Part shown: positions 23,496-33,010 of the stretch, in pieces
Position numbering within the stretch: the stretch's first letter is position 1
How the letters are laid out: each line of letters starts with the position of its first letter
DNA from: Paraburkholderia antibiotica
Lineage (GTDB): Bacteria; Pseudomonadota; Gammaproteobacteria; Burkholderiales; Burkholderiaceae
Length of the DNA stretch: 64,000 nt
Direction: 5' to 3'
Assembly (NCBI RefSeq): GCF_012927125.1
Contig: NZ_JABBFZ010000009.1
Location: forward strand, 1 to 64,000
Translations under genes and position numbers: made by a program
Notes under the pieces: model-generated
The model's input: only the letters and a program-made list of their open reading frames with translations
Databases searched by the model: none
What the model was told of the DNA's origin: nothing

Positions 23496-25139
23496 TTGCG
23501 TACAATCGCGAGTAGTCCGACCGCTTCTCCTCGTGCAGCGCCCACCCGACACTTCGCCCGCTCCGTGAATTCGACTGCCTCCGCCACGCCCACCGCTCCC
23601 ACCCTGCCGTTTCGTCACGCGTTATACGCGATGCTCGGCATCGGCCTCGTCAACATGCTGGTCGCGCTCGATCAGACCGTCGTCAGCACCGCGCTGCCGT
23701 CGATCGTCGCCGAACTGCACGGCTTCGAATATTTCGCGTGGATCGCGAGCGCGTACCTGCTCGCGTCGGTCGTCACGGTGCCGGTGTTCGGGCGGCTCGG
23801 CGACTACTTCGGCCGCAAACGCTTCGTGATCGCCGCGGTGATCACGTTCACGCTCGCGTCGGTGCTGTGCGGGCTCGCGAACAGCATGCTGTTTCTGGCG
23901 ATCGCGCGCGGCCTGCAAGGCATCGGCGGCGGGATGATGGTCGGCACCGCGTTCGCGTCGATCCCCGATCTGTTTCCCGATCCGCGCACCCGCGTGCGCT
24001 GGCAGGTGGTGCTGGCCGCCGCGTACGGGATCGGCACCGCCGCCGGGCCGTCGCTCGGCGGCTGGATGAGCGAGCACCTCGGCTGGCGCTCCACGTTTCT
24101 CGTCAACCTGCCGGTCGGCGCGGCGGCGCTCTATTTCATCTGGGCGCATCTGCCGAATTTCCGCCGCCCGCACGAAGGCGAGGTGAAGATCGACTGGCTC
24201 GGCGCGGGACTCGTCGCGGCCGTGCTCGGCGGTCTGCAGGCGTTTATCGAAGCGGTGCCGAAGCACGGTCTCACCGCCGGCAACCTGGTGCTCGGCGCGT
24301 GCGTGATCGTCGGTGCAATCGCGCTCTATGCCTGCGAAAAACGCGCGACCCACCCAATCCTCCCGCTCGACCTGTTCAAGGACGCGCAGCTCGTCACGCT
24401 GTTCACGCTCGGCATGCTGTCCGGCTTCGTAATGTTCTCGCTGATCTTCTTCGCGCCGCTGCTACTGCAAGGCGGCTTCGGCCTGTCGCCGCAGCAGGCC
24501 GGCCTGCTCGCGACGCCGATCGCCGCGTGCATCGCGCTCGGCAGTCTGCTGAATACGCGCATCGTGATTCACATGAAGAAGCCGACGCGCATTCTGACGA
24601 TCGGCTTCGCCCTGCTGATGTTCGCATCGATCGCGCTCGCGTTCGCCAATCCAGACACGCCGCATCTGCGCATCGTGCTGCCGATGGGCGCGGTCGGCAT
24701 CGGCCTCGGCTTCATCCTGAACAACCTGAACATCTTCGGCCAGGAGATCGCCGGGCGCGAACGCTTCGGCATCACGACGGCACTGCTGCAATCGACGCGC
24801 ATGGTCGGCGGCATGCTCGGCACCAGCATTGTCGCGACGGTCGTGTCGCATCACTACCGCAACGTCGTCACGCGCACGATGAACGTGCTCGGCGAGCCGG
24901 CCGCGTCGCAATGGCAGCCGCGCTTCGCCGATCTGCGCATCCTGATCGACGACGCGTCGCGCGCGCAGCTCGTCGCGGATATGAAAACGTCGGGACTCAA
25001 TACGCTGGCGCTGCTCGATAGCGCGCGCGACGCGCTGGTGCAGTCGATCCATATCGGCGTATGGTTAACGGCGGTGGCATCGCTCGCGGCCGCGCTGCTG
25101 GTGCAGCGGATTTCGCACGTGGTGTTTCGCAAGGGATAA
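23496..25139 (+). CDS. DHA2-family MFS drug exporter (EmrB/QacA type, 14 TM)
   Basis: A 547-residue inner-membrane protein. After a low-complexity N-terminus it has the DHA2 signature: LDQTVVSTALPSI in TM1, GRLGDYFGRKRF (motif A) between TM2 and 3, and AAYGIGTAAGPSLGGW (motif C, exporter-specific) in TM5. About fourteen hydrophobic segments are visible, plus a C-terminal soluble loop before the last TM. It should export hydrophobic toxicants by proton antiport. The start is TTG at 23496 or GTG at 23565. No TolC or membrane-fusion partner is adjacent. Confidence 0.85.
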   Translation: MRTIASSPTASPRAAPTRHFARSVNSTASATPTAPTLPFRHALYAMLGIGLVNMLVALDQTVVSTALPSIVAELHGFEYFAWIASAYLLASVVTVPVFGRLGDYFGRKRFVIAAVITFTLASVLCGLANSMLFLAIARGLQGIGGGMMVGTAFASIPDLFPDPRTRVRWQVVLAAAYGIGTAAGPSLGGWMSEHLGWRSTFLVNLPVGAAALYFIWAHLPNFRRPHEGEVKIDWLGAGLVAAVLGGLQAFIEAVPKHGLTAGNLVLGACVIVGAIALYACEKRATHPILPLDLFKDAQLVTLFTLGMLSGFVMFSLIFFAPLLLQGGFGLSPQQAGLLATPIAACIALGSLLNTRIVIHMKKPTRILTIGFALLMFASIALAFANPDTPHLRIVLPMGAVGIGLGFILNNLNIFGQEIAGRERFGITTALLQSTRMVGGMLGTSIVATVVSHHYRNVVTRTMNVLGEPAASQWQPRFADLRILIDDASRAQLVADMKTSGLNTLALLDSARDALVQSIHIGVWLTAVASLAAALLVQRISHVVFRKG

Positions 25140-25227
25140 GAAGACGAGCGGGACGGGTCCACGCCGTTCGATAGAGCCCGCTTTCGTTGATGACTTGACG
25201 TTGATGGCTTGAATTAGCGGATCTGAC

Positions 25228-25755
25228 ATGCACAGTTATCCGAAGATCGAGCAGGTGGACTTGCCCCCGGCCTCCCGGCTCAGTTCGTCGTACGGCCAGG
25301 CCGATTTCGCAGACGCATTCTCGGTGGACCTGGCGGAAACCGCCGCCGACGACGCAGCGTCTCTCGCCCGGCACGCGTTTGCAAAACAACCCGAGTGGAT
25401 CGCGCTGCTGGTGAAATTCCGCGACCTCCTCGTCTGGCCGCTCGGCCTGAAGCGATCCGTTGATCTGCTGGCGAGGCAAGCCAACGTAGACGAGCGGATC
25501 AGCTTTTTTCGGGTATTCGAACGACATGATCACGAGGTCGTTCTCGGCGAAAACGACAAGCACCTCGATTTCCGTGTGTCGGTGCTCGTGCAGCCGGCCT
25601 CTCAAGGTCGATCTCGCCGCCTGATACTGACGACGCTTGTTTTCTACAATCGTCCGCTGGGGCGCGCCTATATTGCGTTGATCGCGCCTTTCCACCGGAG
25701 GGTGGTGCGAGCCACGCTCGATCGGGCTCAGCAAGTCGGATGGCCGACCGCGTAA
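25228..25755 (+). CDS. DUF2867-family protein
   Basis: A 175-residue soluble protein. The pattern ISFFRVFERHDHEVVLGEND, FRVSVLV, TTLVFYNRPLGRAYIALI and PFHRRVVRATLDRA is characteristic of DUF2867. The fold is expected to resemble the START/SRPBCC lipid-binding type seen in related domains, but activity is unknown. It follows the MFS gene by about 90 bp and is convergent with gudD, separated by a hairpin. Confidence 0.75.
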   Translation: MHSYPKIEQVDLPPASRLSSSYGQADFADAFSVDLAETAADDAASLARHAFAKQPEWIALLVKFRDLLVWPLGLKRSVDLLARQANVDERISFFRVFERHDHEVVLGENDKHLDFRVSVLVQPASQGRSRRLILTTLVFYNRPLGRAYIALIAPFHRRVVRATLDRAQQVGWPTA

Positions 25756-25805
25756 TGGCAATCCGTCTGCTTTCCTGAGCGGAAATTCCCAGCCAGCAAT
25801 GCAAA

Positions 25806-25825
25806 CGCCCCTTTTTCAAGGGGCG
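25806..25825. terminator. hairpin between convergent genes
   Basis: A perfect 8-bp GC-rich stem (CGCCCCTT/AAGGGGCG) with a 4-nt loop, between the DUF2867 gene and gudD. T runs are short on both sides, so it may act as a weak bidirectional terminator or protect 3' ends. Confidence 0.5.
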
Positions 25826-25890
25826 CTAAAACCTTCCGGCTGAAATACGCCAAAGAGCCCGCTAGAGCTTCCGGCGCATTCTCAACACAT

Positions 25891-27240
25891 TCACCGCACC
25901 AGGCACGGCTTCCTGTTATCGAATTTCCAGTTCGGAATCAGATATTGCATCGCCACGCCGTCGTCGCGCGCGCCGAGGCCGTGCTGCTGATACAGCGCGT
26001 GCGCCTTCTCCAGCGCGTCCATATCCAGCTCGACGCCAAGACCAGGCTTCTGCGGCACCTTGACCTTGCCGCCGACGATCTGCAACGGCGCCTGAGTCAG
26101 GAATTGCCCGTCCTGCCAGATCCAGTGCGTATCGATCGCGGTGATCTTGCCCGGCGCGGCGGCCGCGACGTGCGTGAACATCGCCAGCGAAATGTCGAAG
26201 TGGTTGTTCGAATGCGAACCCCACGTGAGGCCCCAGTCGTTACACATCTGCGCGACCCGCACCGAACCCTGCATGGTCCAGAAATGCGGATCGGCGAGCG
26301 GAATGTCGACCGATTGCAACTGGATCGCGTGACCCATCTGGCGCCAGTCGGTTGCGATCATGTTGGTCGCCGTCGGCAGGCCGGTCGAACGGCGGAACTC
26401 GGCCATCACTTCGCGGCCCGAGTAGCCATTCTCCGCGCCGCACGGATCTTCCGCATACGCGAGCACGTCGTGCTGGTCGCGGCACAGACGCACCGCTTCC
26501 GCGAGCGACCATGCGCCGTTCGGGTCGAGCGTCACGCGTGCTTCGGGGAAGCGCTCGGCCAGCGCCGTCACCGCTTCGATCTCGGCGTCGCCTGGCAGCA
26601 CGCCGCCCTTCAGCTTGAAGTCGTTGAAACCGTAGCGCGCCTTCGCGGCCTCGGCGAGACGCACGACCGCTTCCGGCGTCATCGCTTCTTCGGTGCGCAC
26701 TCGCTCCCAGTCGTCGCGCGCGCCGGCGTTGTTCGCGTACGGCAGATCGGTCCTGTTGCGATCGCCGATATAGAACAGGTAGCCGAGCATTTCCACTTCG
26801 TCGCGTTGCTGGCCTTCGCCGAGCAGCGCCGCGACCGGCACGCCGAGGTGCTGGCCGAGCAGGTCGAGCAGCGCCGCTTCGAGCGCGGTGACCGCGTGAA
26901 TCGTCGTGCGCAGATCGAAAGTCTGCAGGCCGCGGCCGCCCGCGTCGCGATCGGCGAATTGCGTGCGCACCTTGTTGAGGATCGCCTGCAGATTGCCGAT
27001 CGACTGGCCGACCACGAACGGCCGCGCGTCGTCGATAGTCTTGCGGATGTTCTCGCCGCCCGGCACTTCGCCGACGCCGGTGTGGCCCGCGCTGTCCTTC
27101 AGGATCACGATGTTGCGCGTGAAGAACGGACCATGCGCGCCGCTCAGATTCATCAGCATGCTGTCGCGGCCGGCGACGGGCACGACGCGCAGTTCGGTGA
27201 CGATCGGCGTGGCGTTCGATTCGGTAGGTTTCGTGGTCAT
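25891..27240 (-). CDS. gudD: D-glucarate dehydratase
   Basis: About 449 residues counted from the ATG of MTTKPTESNATP; the frame is open further upstream but that part runs toward gudP and has no good ribosome site. An enolase-superfamily enzyme: DFKLKGG holds the catalytic Lys-x-Lys, TLDPNGAW and YAEDPCG hold the Mg ligands, and TWGSHSNNHFDISLAM holds the catalytic His. It dehydrates D-glucarate (or L-idarate) to 5-keto-4-deoxy-D-glucarate in the cytoplasm. It lies downstream of a matching permease, on the same strand, with the FadR-type regulator divergent, a typical sugar-acid uptake and catabolism unit. Confidence 0.9.
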   Translation of the reverse strand: MTTKPTESNATPIVTELRVVPVAGRDSMLMNLSGAHGPFFTRNIVILKDSAGHTGVGEVPGGENIRKTIDDARPFVVGQSIGNLQAILNKVRTQFADRDAGGRGLQTFDLRTTIHAVTALEAALLDLLGQHLGVPVAALLGEGQQRDEVEMLGYLFYIGDRNRTDLPYANNAGARDDWERVRTEEAMTPEAVVRLAEAAKARYGFNDFKLKGGVLPGDAEIEAVTALAERFPEARVTLDPNGAWSLAEAVRLCRDQHDVLAYAEDPCGAENGYSGREVMAEFRRSTGLPTATNMIATDWRQMGHAIQLQSVDIPLADPHFWTMQGSVRVAQMCNDWGLTWGSHSNNHFDISLAMFTHVAAAAPGKITAIDTHWIWQDGQFLTQAPLQIVGGKVKVPQKPGLGVELDMDALEKAHALYQQHGLGARDDGVAMQYLIPNWKFDNRKPCLVR

Positions 27241-27365
27241 GGAAAAAGCACCTGTGTGATGAAATGAGCCGGCCGGCTCGAGCAGCGGCGCAGCATGCGC
27301 GCGCTCGACCGGACCGGATAAGAATTTCAGAAACAGCGACGGCCGCCTGCGAGCCGTCAGTGTAG

Positions 27366-28697
27366 TCAATGTGCGTTGCCTCGCAGCGACTCCGGCAGCG
27401 GTTCGCGGTTAGCCGGCTTGTTGCGGGTCAGGAAACCAGCCGCCGCCGCGAGCAGCGACGCGACGCCGAGCCCATACAGACCGCCGGTGATCGAGCCGGT
27501 GTGCTGCTGCAGATAGCCGAAAGTGGCCGGCGCGAAAAAGCCGCCGAGGTTGCCGATCGAATTGATCAGCGCGAGCACGCCGGCGGCGACGCGCGCATCG
27601 AGATAGCCCTGCGGAATCGGCCAGAACAGCGACGACGCGGCCTTGAAACCGATCGCCGAAAAGCAGATCGCGACGAACGAAAACACTGGGTTGCCCGAGG
27701 TCGACGCGAACAGCCCGACCGCCGCGATCACCAGCGCGAGCGCCATCCAGCCCTGCTGGAAGCGCCATTTCGCCGACACCACCGCGAAGCCGTACATCGC
27801 GACCATCGAGATCAACCAGGGAATCGCGTTGAACATGCCGACCTCGAAGTCGGACAGGCCGCCCATCTTGCGGATGATCGTCGGCAGCCAGAAAGTGGCC
27901 GCGTAGATGGTCAGCTGGATCGCGAAGTAGAGGAAGCAGAACAGCACGATCTGCGGATCCTTGAGCAGCTTCATGGTCGGCAGATGCGCGCCGCCGTGCG
28001 CTTCGCGCTCGCTTTGCTCGGCCGCGATGGACTGCGCGAGCACGCGCTTTTCGTCGGCGCTGAGCCAGTGCGCGTCGCGGATGTGCGACTTCAGCAGCAG
28101 CCAGCTGACGACACACAGCACGATCGAGAAACCGCCTTCGATCAGGAACATCCACTGCCAGCCCTGCAGGCCGAAACCGCGAATCGACAGCAGCGAGCCG
28201 GTGATCGGGCCGGACAGCACCGACGCGAGCGCCGAGCCGGACAGAAAGATCGCGATCGCCTTGCCGCGCTCTTTCTGCGGCAGCCACTGCGTGAAGTAAA
28301 AGACCACGCCGGGAAAGAAGCCGGCTTCGGCGACGCCGAGCAGGAAGCGCAGCACGTAGAACGACGTGTCGTTCCACACGAACGCCATCGCGCCCGCGAC
28401 GAGCCCCCACGTGCCCATGATCCGCGTGAGCCACGCGCGCGCGCCGAACTTCTGCATCAGCACGTTCGACGGCACCTCGAATAGCGCGTAGCCGATGAAG
28501 AACAGACCGCTGCCCAGCCCGTACGCGGCCGCGCCGATGCCGAGATCGGCCTTCATATGCGCGTTGACAAAGCCGATGTTCACGCGGTCGATATAGTTCG
28601 CGATGAACATGATCAGGAACAGCGGCAGCACATTGCGCTTCACTTTCGCGACCGCGGATTCGAGCGGATCGAGCGCGGCGGACAGGGTCGAGGTCAA
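27366..28697 (-). CDS. gudP: MFS sugar-acid permease, glucarate transporter type
   Basis: An anion:cation symporter (ACS) family MFS protein with about 12 TM segments. The best start is a TTG at 28697 preceded by GGAG at seven bases, giving MTSTLSAALDPLES. NYIDRVNIGFVNAHM in TM1 is the family hallmark of hexarate/hexuronate carriers, followed by FEVPSNVLMQKFGAR (motif A region) and FYFTQWLPQKERGKA. It lies 125 bp upstream of gudD and should import D-glucarate or galactarate by proton symport. Substrate is inferred from the neighbour. Confidence 0.8.
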   Translation of the reverse strand: MTSTLSAALDPLESAVAKVKRNVLPLFLIMFIANYIDRVNIGFVNAHMKADLGIGAAAYGLGSGLFFIGYALFEVPSNVLMQKFGARAWLTRIMGTWGLVAGAMAFVWNDTSFYVLRFLLGVAEAGFFPGVVFYFTQWLPQKERGKAIAIFLSGSALASVLSGPITGSLLSIRGFGLQGWQWMFLIEGGFSIVLCVVSWLLLKSHIRDAHWLSADEKRVLAQSIAAEQSEREAHGGAHLPTMKLLKDPQIVLFCFLYFAIQLTIYAATFWLPTIIRKMGGLSDFEVGMFNAIPWLISMVAMYGFAVVSAKWRFQQGWMALALVIAAVGLFASTSGNPVFSFVAICFSAIGFKAASSLFWPIPQGYLDARVAAGVLALINSIGNLGGFFAPATFGYLQQHTGSITGGLYGLGVASLLAAAAGFLTRNKPANREPLPESLRGNAH

Positions 28698-28737
28698 GAT
28701 GTGTCTCCGGGATCGGTTACGTGACATCTGATATGTT

Positions 28738-28747
28738 GTCTGATGAC
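28738..28747. promoter_or_regulatory. operator-like site 1 for the FadR-type regulator
   Basis: GTCTGATGAC: dyad GTC/GAC around TGAT, in the context TTGTC-TGAT-GACAG, 41 bp upstream of the TTG start of the permease gene. An identical 10-mer lies at 28871-28880. Confidence 0.5.
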
Positions 28748-28870
28748 AGTCTACCTTGATGTTTTGCCGGAATCCAATTGGGTGTTTACCCTGCACATTC
28801 TTTTTATTATTTAGGCTTATACGGCGTGTTTCGTGGTTTTACATGGCTGACACCGCCGTTGAACTAGGAC

Positions 28871-28880
28871 GTCTGATGAC
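28871..28880. promoter_or_regulatory. operator-like site 2 for the FadR-type regulator
   Basis: A second identical GTCTGATGAC, 133 bp from the first, toward the regulator gene. Two dyads between divergent genes fit autoregulation plus repression of the gud operon by looping or separate binding. Confidence 0.5.
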
Positions 28881-29124
28881 ATAAAATTCTCCTGTACAAC
28901 GTCCCGACTTGGCAACCGGAGCGACAACGGCTCGTCCACACAATCGGCGCGGCCCTCGCAGCACCGAACCCACTTCGGCGACGGCCAGCTCGCGCGCCGG
29001 GCTCAAGCCGCGCACAACCCGCCGATCCCCCGTAAAAATAGGCCGCCCTCCTGCCGTCGAAGCAGGCAAATCGAGTAAAGTCCTGTGCGATACTTTGCGG
29101 GCAATCAGTCAACCAGCCACAAAA

Positions 29125-29835
29125 ATGAGCAGCCTAACTGAGAAGGTGGTGGCCACCCTTTCCGACGAAATCCGCCGCGGGGCGCTAAGGCCAGGCGACC
29201 GCATTCCCACCGAAGTCGCGATGATGAAGCAGCTCTCCGTGAGCCGCTCGGTCGTCCGCGAGGCGATTTCGCGTTTGCAGGCGGCCAAGGTCGTCGAGAC
29301 GCGTCACGGCATCGGCACGTTCGTGCTCGCGCCGGCCACCGAAAAACCGATGCAACTGCCCGCCGCCGACCTGTCGAGCATGCTCGACGTGATGGCGATC
29401 ATCGAATTCCGAATCGATGTCGAAGCGGCCGCGGCCGCGCTCGCGGCGGCGCGGCGCACCGAGCAGAACCTCAAGCAGATCCGCACCGCGCTCGAGCGCT
29501 TCGAATCGGAACTCGAGCGCGGCAGCACCGACACGCTCGCGCACGACATCGAATTCCATCTGCAGATCGCGCGAGCAAGCGGCAACCGTTATTTCTTCGA
29601 CGTGCTGAGCCAGCTCGGCCGCTCGGTCAGCCCGCGCACGCGGCTCGGCTCGGCCGAGATCGCCGAGCTCGACCATATCGAGGTGCTGCGCAACGTGCTC
29701 GGCGAGCACCAGATGATCTATCGCGCGATCGAGCGCCAGGACGCCGACGATGCACGCGCCGCGATGCGCATGCATCTGAGCAATAGCCGCGAACGGCTGC
29801 GCCGCGCGCACGAGTTGACCCGGGCCGGGGCATGA
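29125..29835 (+). CDS. GntR-family regulator, FadR/FCD subfamily
   Basis: A 236-residue protein from the ATG of MSSLTEKVVATLSDEI; the frame is open upstream, but the winged-helix domain begins right at this Met. The N-terminal GntR domain has LRPGDRIPTEVAMMKQLSV and SRSVVREAISRLQAAKVVE. The C-terminal FCD domain has FRIDVEAAAAALAAARR, DIEFHLQIARASGN and EHQMIYRAIE, which supply the Asp/His metal ligands. It is divergent from gudP-gudD and is presumably their repressor, released by a sugar acid; both operator-like dyads lie between them. Confidence 0.85.
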   Translation: MSSLTEKVVATLSDEIRRGALRPGDRIPTEVAMMKQLSVSRSVVREAISRLQAAKVVETRHGIGTFVLAPATEKPMQLPAADLSSMLDVMAIIEFRIDVEAAAAALAAARRTEQNLKQIRTALERFESELERGSTDTLAHDIEFHLQIARASGNRYFFDVLSQLGRSVSPRTRLGSAEIAELDHIEVLRNVLGEHQMIYRAIERQDADDARAAMRMHLSNSRERLRRAHELTRAGA

Positions 29836-29916
29836 CGGCGTGATGGCGTGACGGCATAACCGGCCGGACGAAAACCGGTCGATCGCGACGGCCGGCACTC
29901 CGTCGGCCACGTCCGC

Positions 29917-30222
29917 TCACTCCCCCACGTCGAGATCCAGCAGCGCCGAGCTCAGCGATTTGCCATGCGCATCGAGCGCGAGCGACCGCGTGACGCCGCC
30001 GCCGAGCGCATCGCCCAGCACGAAGTTGAACGCCGCAATGCCCGGCAACTCATGCCGCACCACCTCGCCACGCACCACCTCGCGCAGATGCGCCTTGACG
30101 CGCTCGGGCGTCAGCACCGCGCGCAGCCGCTCGTAATCGCCCGCATCGTGGCAGATCACCGAGACGTTGAGCGTATTGCCCTTGTCGCCGGTGCGCGAGT
30201 GGGCCAGTTCACGTAGTTTCAT
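29917..30222 (-). CDS. AtuA-like C-terminal (ferredoxin-fold) subunit
   Basis: About 101 residues from the ATG of MKLRELAHSRTGDKGN. The ARTGDKG-like motif and VVRHELPGIAAFNFVLGDAL are typical of the small domain that forms the C-terminus of longer AtuA/DUF1446 proteins. Here it is a separate gene directly after the large domain gene. Function within the pair is unknown; in other bacteria such pairs are annotated in acyclic terpene utilisation. Confidence 0.75.
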   Translation of the reverse strand: MKLRELAHSRTGDKGNTLNVSVICHDAGDYERLRAVLTPERVKAHLREVVRGEVVRHELPGIAAFNFVLGDALGGGVTRSLALDAHGKSLSSALLDLDVGE

Positions 30223-30223
30223 C

Positions 30224-31582
30224 TCAAGCCTCCACCAGCGAGAAAGCCGGCGTCGCATGCTCGCGCGGCAGCAGCACCGATTGCACCGCGACCACCTCGC
30301 GCGCCGACTTCGTCACACCGCCGCCGCCCGCCGGTCCGTTCGTATACAGCGTCTCGACCTCGTTGCCGACGCGCACCGCCTCCGCGAGCGAGGTCGTGCG
30401 CCCCGCCACGCGCGCGCGCACTTCGTACGGCTCGCCCTGACCGGCCGCCACCGCGTCGCCATACAACGCGTTCACGCCGATCAGATCGAAACGCAGCTCG
30501 CGTGTCTCGACGCCCGTCTGCGCGAGCCGTTCACGCACGATGTCGAGCGCGAGCCGCGCCCGCGCGAGCGCGCCGGGACCGCCGTAGGAAATCTGTCCTT
30601 CGCCGATATAGCCGTCGAAGTACGCGACCGACACCTTCAGCGTATCCGTGCGCTCGGTACCATGGCCACCGGTGACGCGCACGCGGTCCGGCGCTTCCTG
30701 CGCGATGCGCACCTGCGAAAAATCGGCGACCACGTCGGGCTGCAGATAACGGCGCGGATCGTGGATCTCGTACAGCAACTGCTCCTTGCAGGTTGCTTCG
30801 GTGACGAGCCCGCCGCTTTGCGCGAGCTTCGTGATCACCACGGAACCATCCTGCGCCACTTCGGCGATCGGGAAACCGAGCCGCGCGAGATTCGGCACGT
30901 CCTTGAAGCCGGGGTCCGCGAAATAGCCGCCGGTGATCTGCCCCGCGCATTCGAGCAGGTGGCCGATCACGGTCGCCTGACCGAGCATCGGCCAGTCGTC
31001 CATGCGCCAGCCGAACTCGTGGATCAGCGGCGCGACGAACAGCGACGGATCGGCAACGCGTCCGGTCAGCACGATCTGCGCGCCGGCCGCGAGCGCCGCG
31101 ACGATGCCGTCCGCGCCGAGATACGCATTCGCCGAGATCAGCCGGTCCGCATACGCGGCCACCGCGTCGCCCGATTCGACGAAATGGAAATCGCCCGCGC
31201 GGACGACGTCGAGCACCTCATCGCCGGTGACAGCGGCGATCTTCAGGCCGCCGAGACCCAGCTCGCGCGCGATCCGCGCGGTCATGCGCGCCGCCGCGAG
31301 CGGATTGGCCGCGCCCATGTTCGACACGATGCGCACGCCGTTGCGCGCCGCGACGGGCAGCACCGCGCGCATGCGCGCTTCGAGCAGCGGATCGTAGCCG
31401 AGCTCCGGGTCCTTGCTGCGCGCCTGCTGCGCGATCGCGATCGTGCGTTCGGCGAGGCATTCGAACACCAGATAGTCGAGCTGGCCGTGCGCGGCGAGTT
31501 CGAGCGCGGGTTCGATGCGGTCGCCCGAGTAGCCCGCACCCGCGCCGATGCGCACGATGCGTCGGGATTCAGTGGTTGTCAT
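30224..31582 (-). CDS. AtuA/DUF1446 family protein, large subunit
   Basis: A 452-residue cytoplasmic protein: RIGAGAGYSGDRIEPALELA at the start, DYLVFECLAERTIAIAQ, ARKNGVR-like VRIVSNMGAANPLAAAR and GYFADPGFKDVP are conserved marks of DUF1446. The family includes AtuA of the citronellol/geraniol pathway, but the split gene pair next to a CitMHS carrier and without atuB-H genes argues against terpenes. I infer a role in using a small organic acid brought in by the neighbouring carrier. It ends 1 bp before the small subunit. Confidence 0.75.
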   Translation of the reverse strand: MTTTESRRIVRIGAGAGYSGDRIEPALELAAHGQLDYLVFECLAERTIAIAQQARSKDPELGYDPLLEARMRAVLPVAARNGVRIVSNMGAANPLAAARMTARIARELGLGGLKIAAVTGDEVLDVVRAGDFHFVESGDAVAAYADRLISANAYLGADGIVAALAAGAQIVLTGRVADPSLFVAPLIHEFGWRMDDWPMLGQATVIGHLLECAGQITGGYFADPGFKDVPNLARLGFPIAEVAQDGSVVITKLAQSGGLVTEATCKEQLLYEIHDPRRYLQPDVVADFSQVRIAQEAPDRVRVTGGHGTERTDTLKVSVAYFDGYIGEGQISYGGPGALARARLALDIVRERLAQTGVETRELRFDLIGVNALYGDAVAAGQGEPYEVRARVAGRTTSLAEAVRVGNEVETLYTNGPAGGGGVTKSAREVVAVQSVLLPREHATPAFSLVEA

Positions 31583-31607
31583 GATGCTTGCGTCCGTTCA
31601 ATGAGGC

Positions 31608-32912
31608 TCAAAGCGGAAAGATCCCGAGCACGACGCACGCGATCGTCATCACGACCGACGCGCCGAACAGCAAGGGAAACGTGAATCGTTGATGATCGGC
31701 CAGATCGATGCCGCACAGGCCGACCACGAGGAAGGTCGCGGGCGTCAGCGGGCTGACCGGAAAGCCGGTCGTCATCTGCCCGAGCAACGCGGCCTGGCCG
31801 ACGTGCACCGCGGGCACGCCGAGCTGGCCCGCCACTTCCGCGATCACCGGTAGTACGCCGAAATAAAACGAGTCGGGATCGAACAGCATGCTGAGCGGCA
31901 TCGACAGCAGGCCGAGCACGATCGGGATATGGCTCGCCATCGCGGGCGGCACGAAACCGACCGCCGCCTGCGCCATCGCCTTCAGCATGCCACTGCCCTG
32001 CATCACGCCGGTGAACACGCCGGCCGCGAGCAGGATGCCGGCCATCATCAGCGCGGCGCGCGCATGCGCGTCGATCCGTTTGCGCTGCATGTCGACGTTC
32101 GGATAGTTGACCATCAGCGCGATGCACAGACCCACCATGAACATGATGGCGGGCGGAATCTTTTCGCCCATCACGACCATCGTGCCGAGCACGATCAGCG
32201 TCAGCACGATGTTGAACCAGAAGTTTTGCGGGCGGCGCAGCGCCTGTTCCTCCGGCGTCAGTTCGCGCTGGGGCATCGGCGCGTTGCCGCTCGCGGCGGT
32301 GAGGCCGAGGCGCTTCTCCTCGCGCCGCCCGAGCCAGTACGCCATCGAGAACACGAACACGAGGCCGATCGCCTGCACCGGAATCAGCGGATTGAACAGC
32401 GCCGAGATCGGCAGATGCAGCGACGCCGACGCGCGGATCATCGGCCCCGTCCACGGCAGGAAGTTGATGCCGGCCGCCATCGAAACCGCCGCGGCCAGCA
32501 CGCGCCGGTCCATCTTCAGGCGGTCGTAGAGCGGCAGCATCGCGGGAATCGTGACGAGAAAGCAGACGGCGCCGGAGCCGTCGAGATGGATCAGCAGCGC
32601 GAGCAGCGTGGTGCCCATCACGATGCGCGTGGGCCGCGTGCCGACCGCGCGCAGGATACGCTCGATGATCGGGTCGAGCGTGCCGGCGTCGGTGATCGTG
32701 CCGAAGTACAGGATCGCGAACACGAACATGCAGACGACGGGCGCGAGGCTCTTCAGACCGTCGATCACGAACTTGCTCGTCTGCAGGCCGAAGCCGCCGA
32801 GCAGCGACGCCGCGAGCGGCACGAGGATCAGCGCGACGAGCGGCGACATGCGTTTGGACAGGATCGCGCCGAGCAGCACGACGATGGTGGCCAGCCCCAG
32901 CAATGGCAGCAT
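31608..32912 (-). CDS. CitMHS-family metal-citrate/organic acid transporter
   Basis: A 434-residue polytopic inner-membrane protein starting at MLPLLGLATIVVLLG, with GGAGA nine bases upstream. It has about 11-12 hydrophobic segments and the family features LLIHLDGSGAVCFLVTIP, NFLPWTGPMIRASASL and VGQAALLGQMTTGFPVSPL. CitMHS proteins carry citrate complexed to Mg or Ca with protons; the actual substrate here is undetermined. It is the first gene of an operon with the AtuA-like pair and is divergent from a LysR regulator. Confidence 0.85.
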   Translation of the reverse strand: MLPLLGLATIVVLLGAILSKRMSPLVALILVPLAASLLGGFGLQTSKFVIDGLKSLAPVVCMFVFAILYFGTITDAGTLDPIIERILRAVGTRPTRIVMGTTLLALLIHLDGSGAVCFLVTIPAMLPLYDRLKMDRRVLAAAVSMAAGINFLPWTGPMIRASASLHLPISALFNPLIPVQAIGLVFVFSMAYWLGRREEKRLGLTAASGNAPMPQRELTPEEQALRRPQNFWFNIVLTLIVLGTMVVMGEKIPPAIMFMVGLCIALMVNYPNVDMQRKRIDAHARAALMMAGILLAAGVFTGVMQGSGMLKAMAQAAVGFVPPAMASHIPIVLGLLSMPLSMLFDPDSFYFGVLPVIAEVAGQLGVPAVHVGQAALLGQMTTGFPVSPLTPATFLVVGLCGIDLADHQRFTFPLLFGASVVMTIACVVLGIFPL

Positions 32913-32986
32913 GAGCTTGTCTCCAGGTTGTTTTTTAATGCGATCGAGCGTAAGTTCTGCGCAGCAATAAAACAATTGAAATGAAT

Positions 32987-33001
32987 TGATTGCAGCAATC
33001 A
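32987..33001. promoter_or_regulatory. palindromic LysR-type operator candidate
   Basis: TGATTGCAGCAATCA, a perfect 6-bp inverted repeat with a 3-bp centre, lies 10 bp before the LysR ATG and 74 bp from the divergent CitMHS start. A partial repeat of its core (GCAGCAAT) lies at 32961-32968. Both fit autoregulation and activation sites. Confidence 0.55.
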
Positions 33002-33010
33002 CAAATCATC

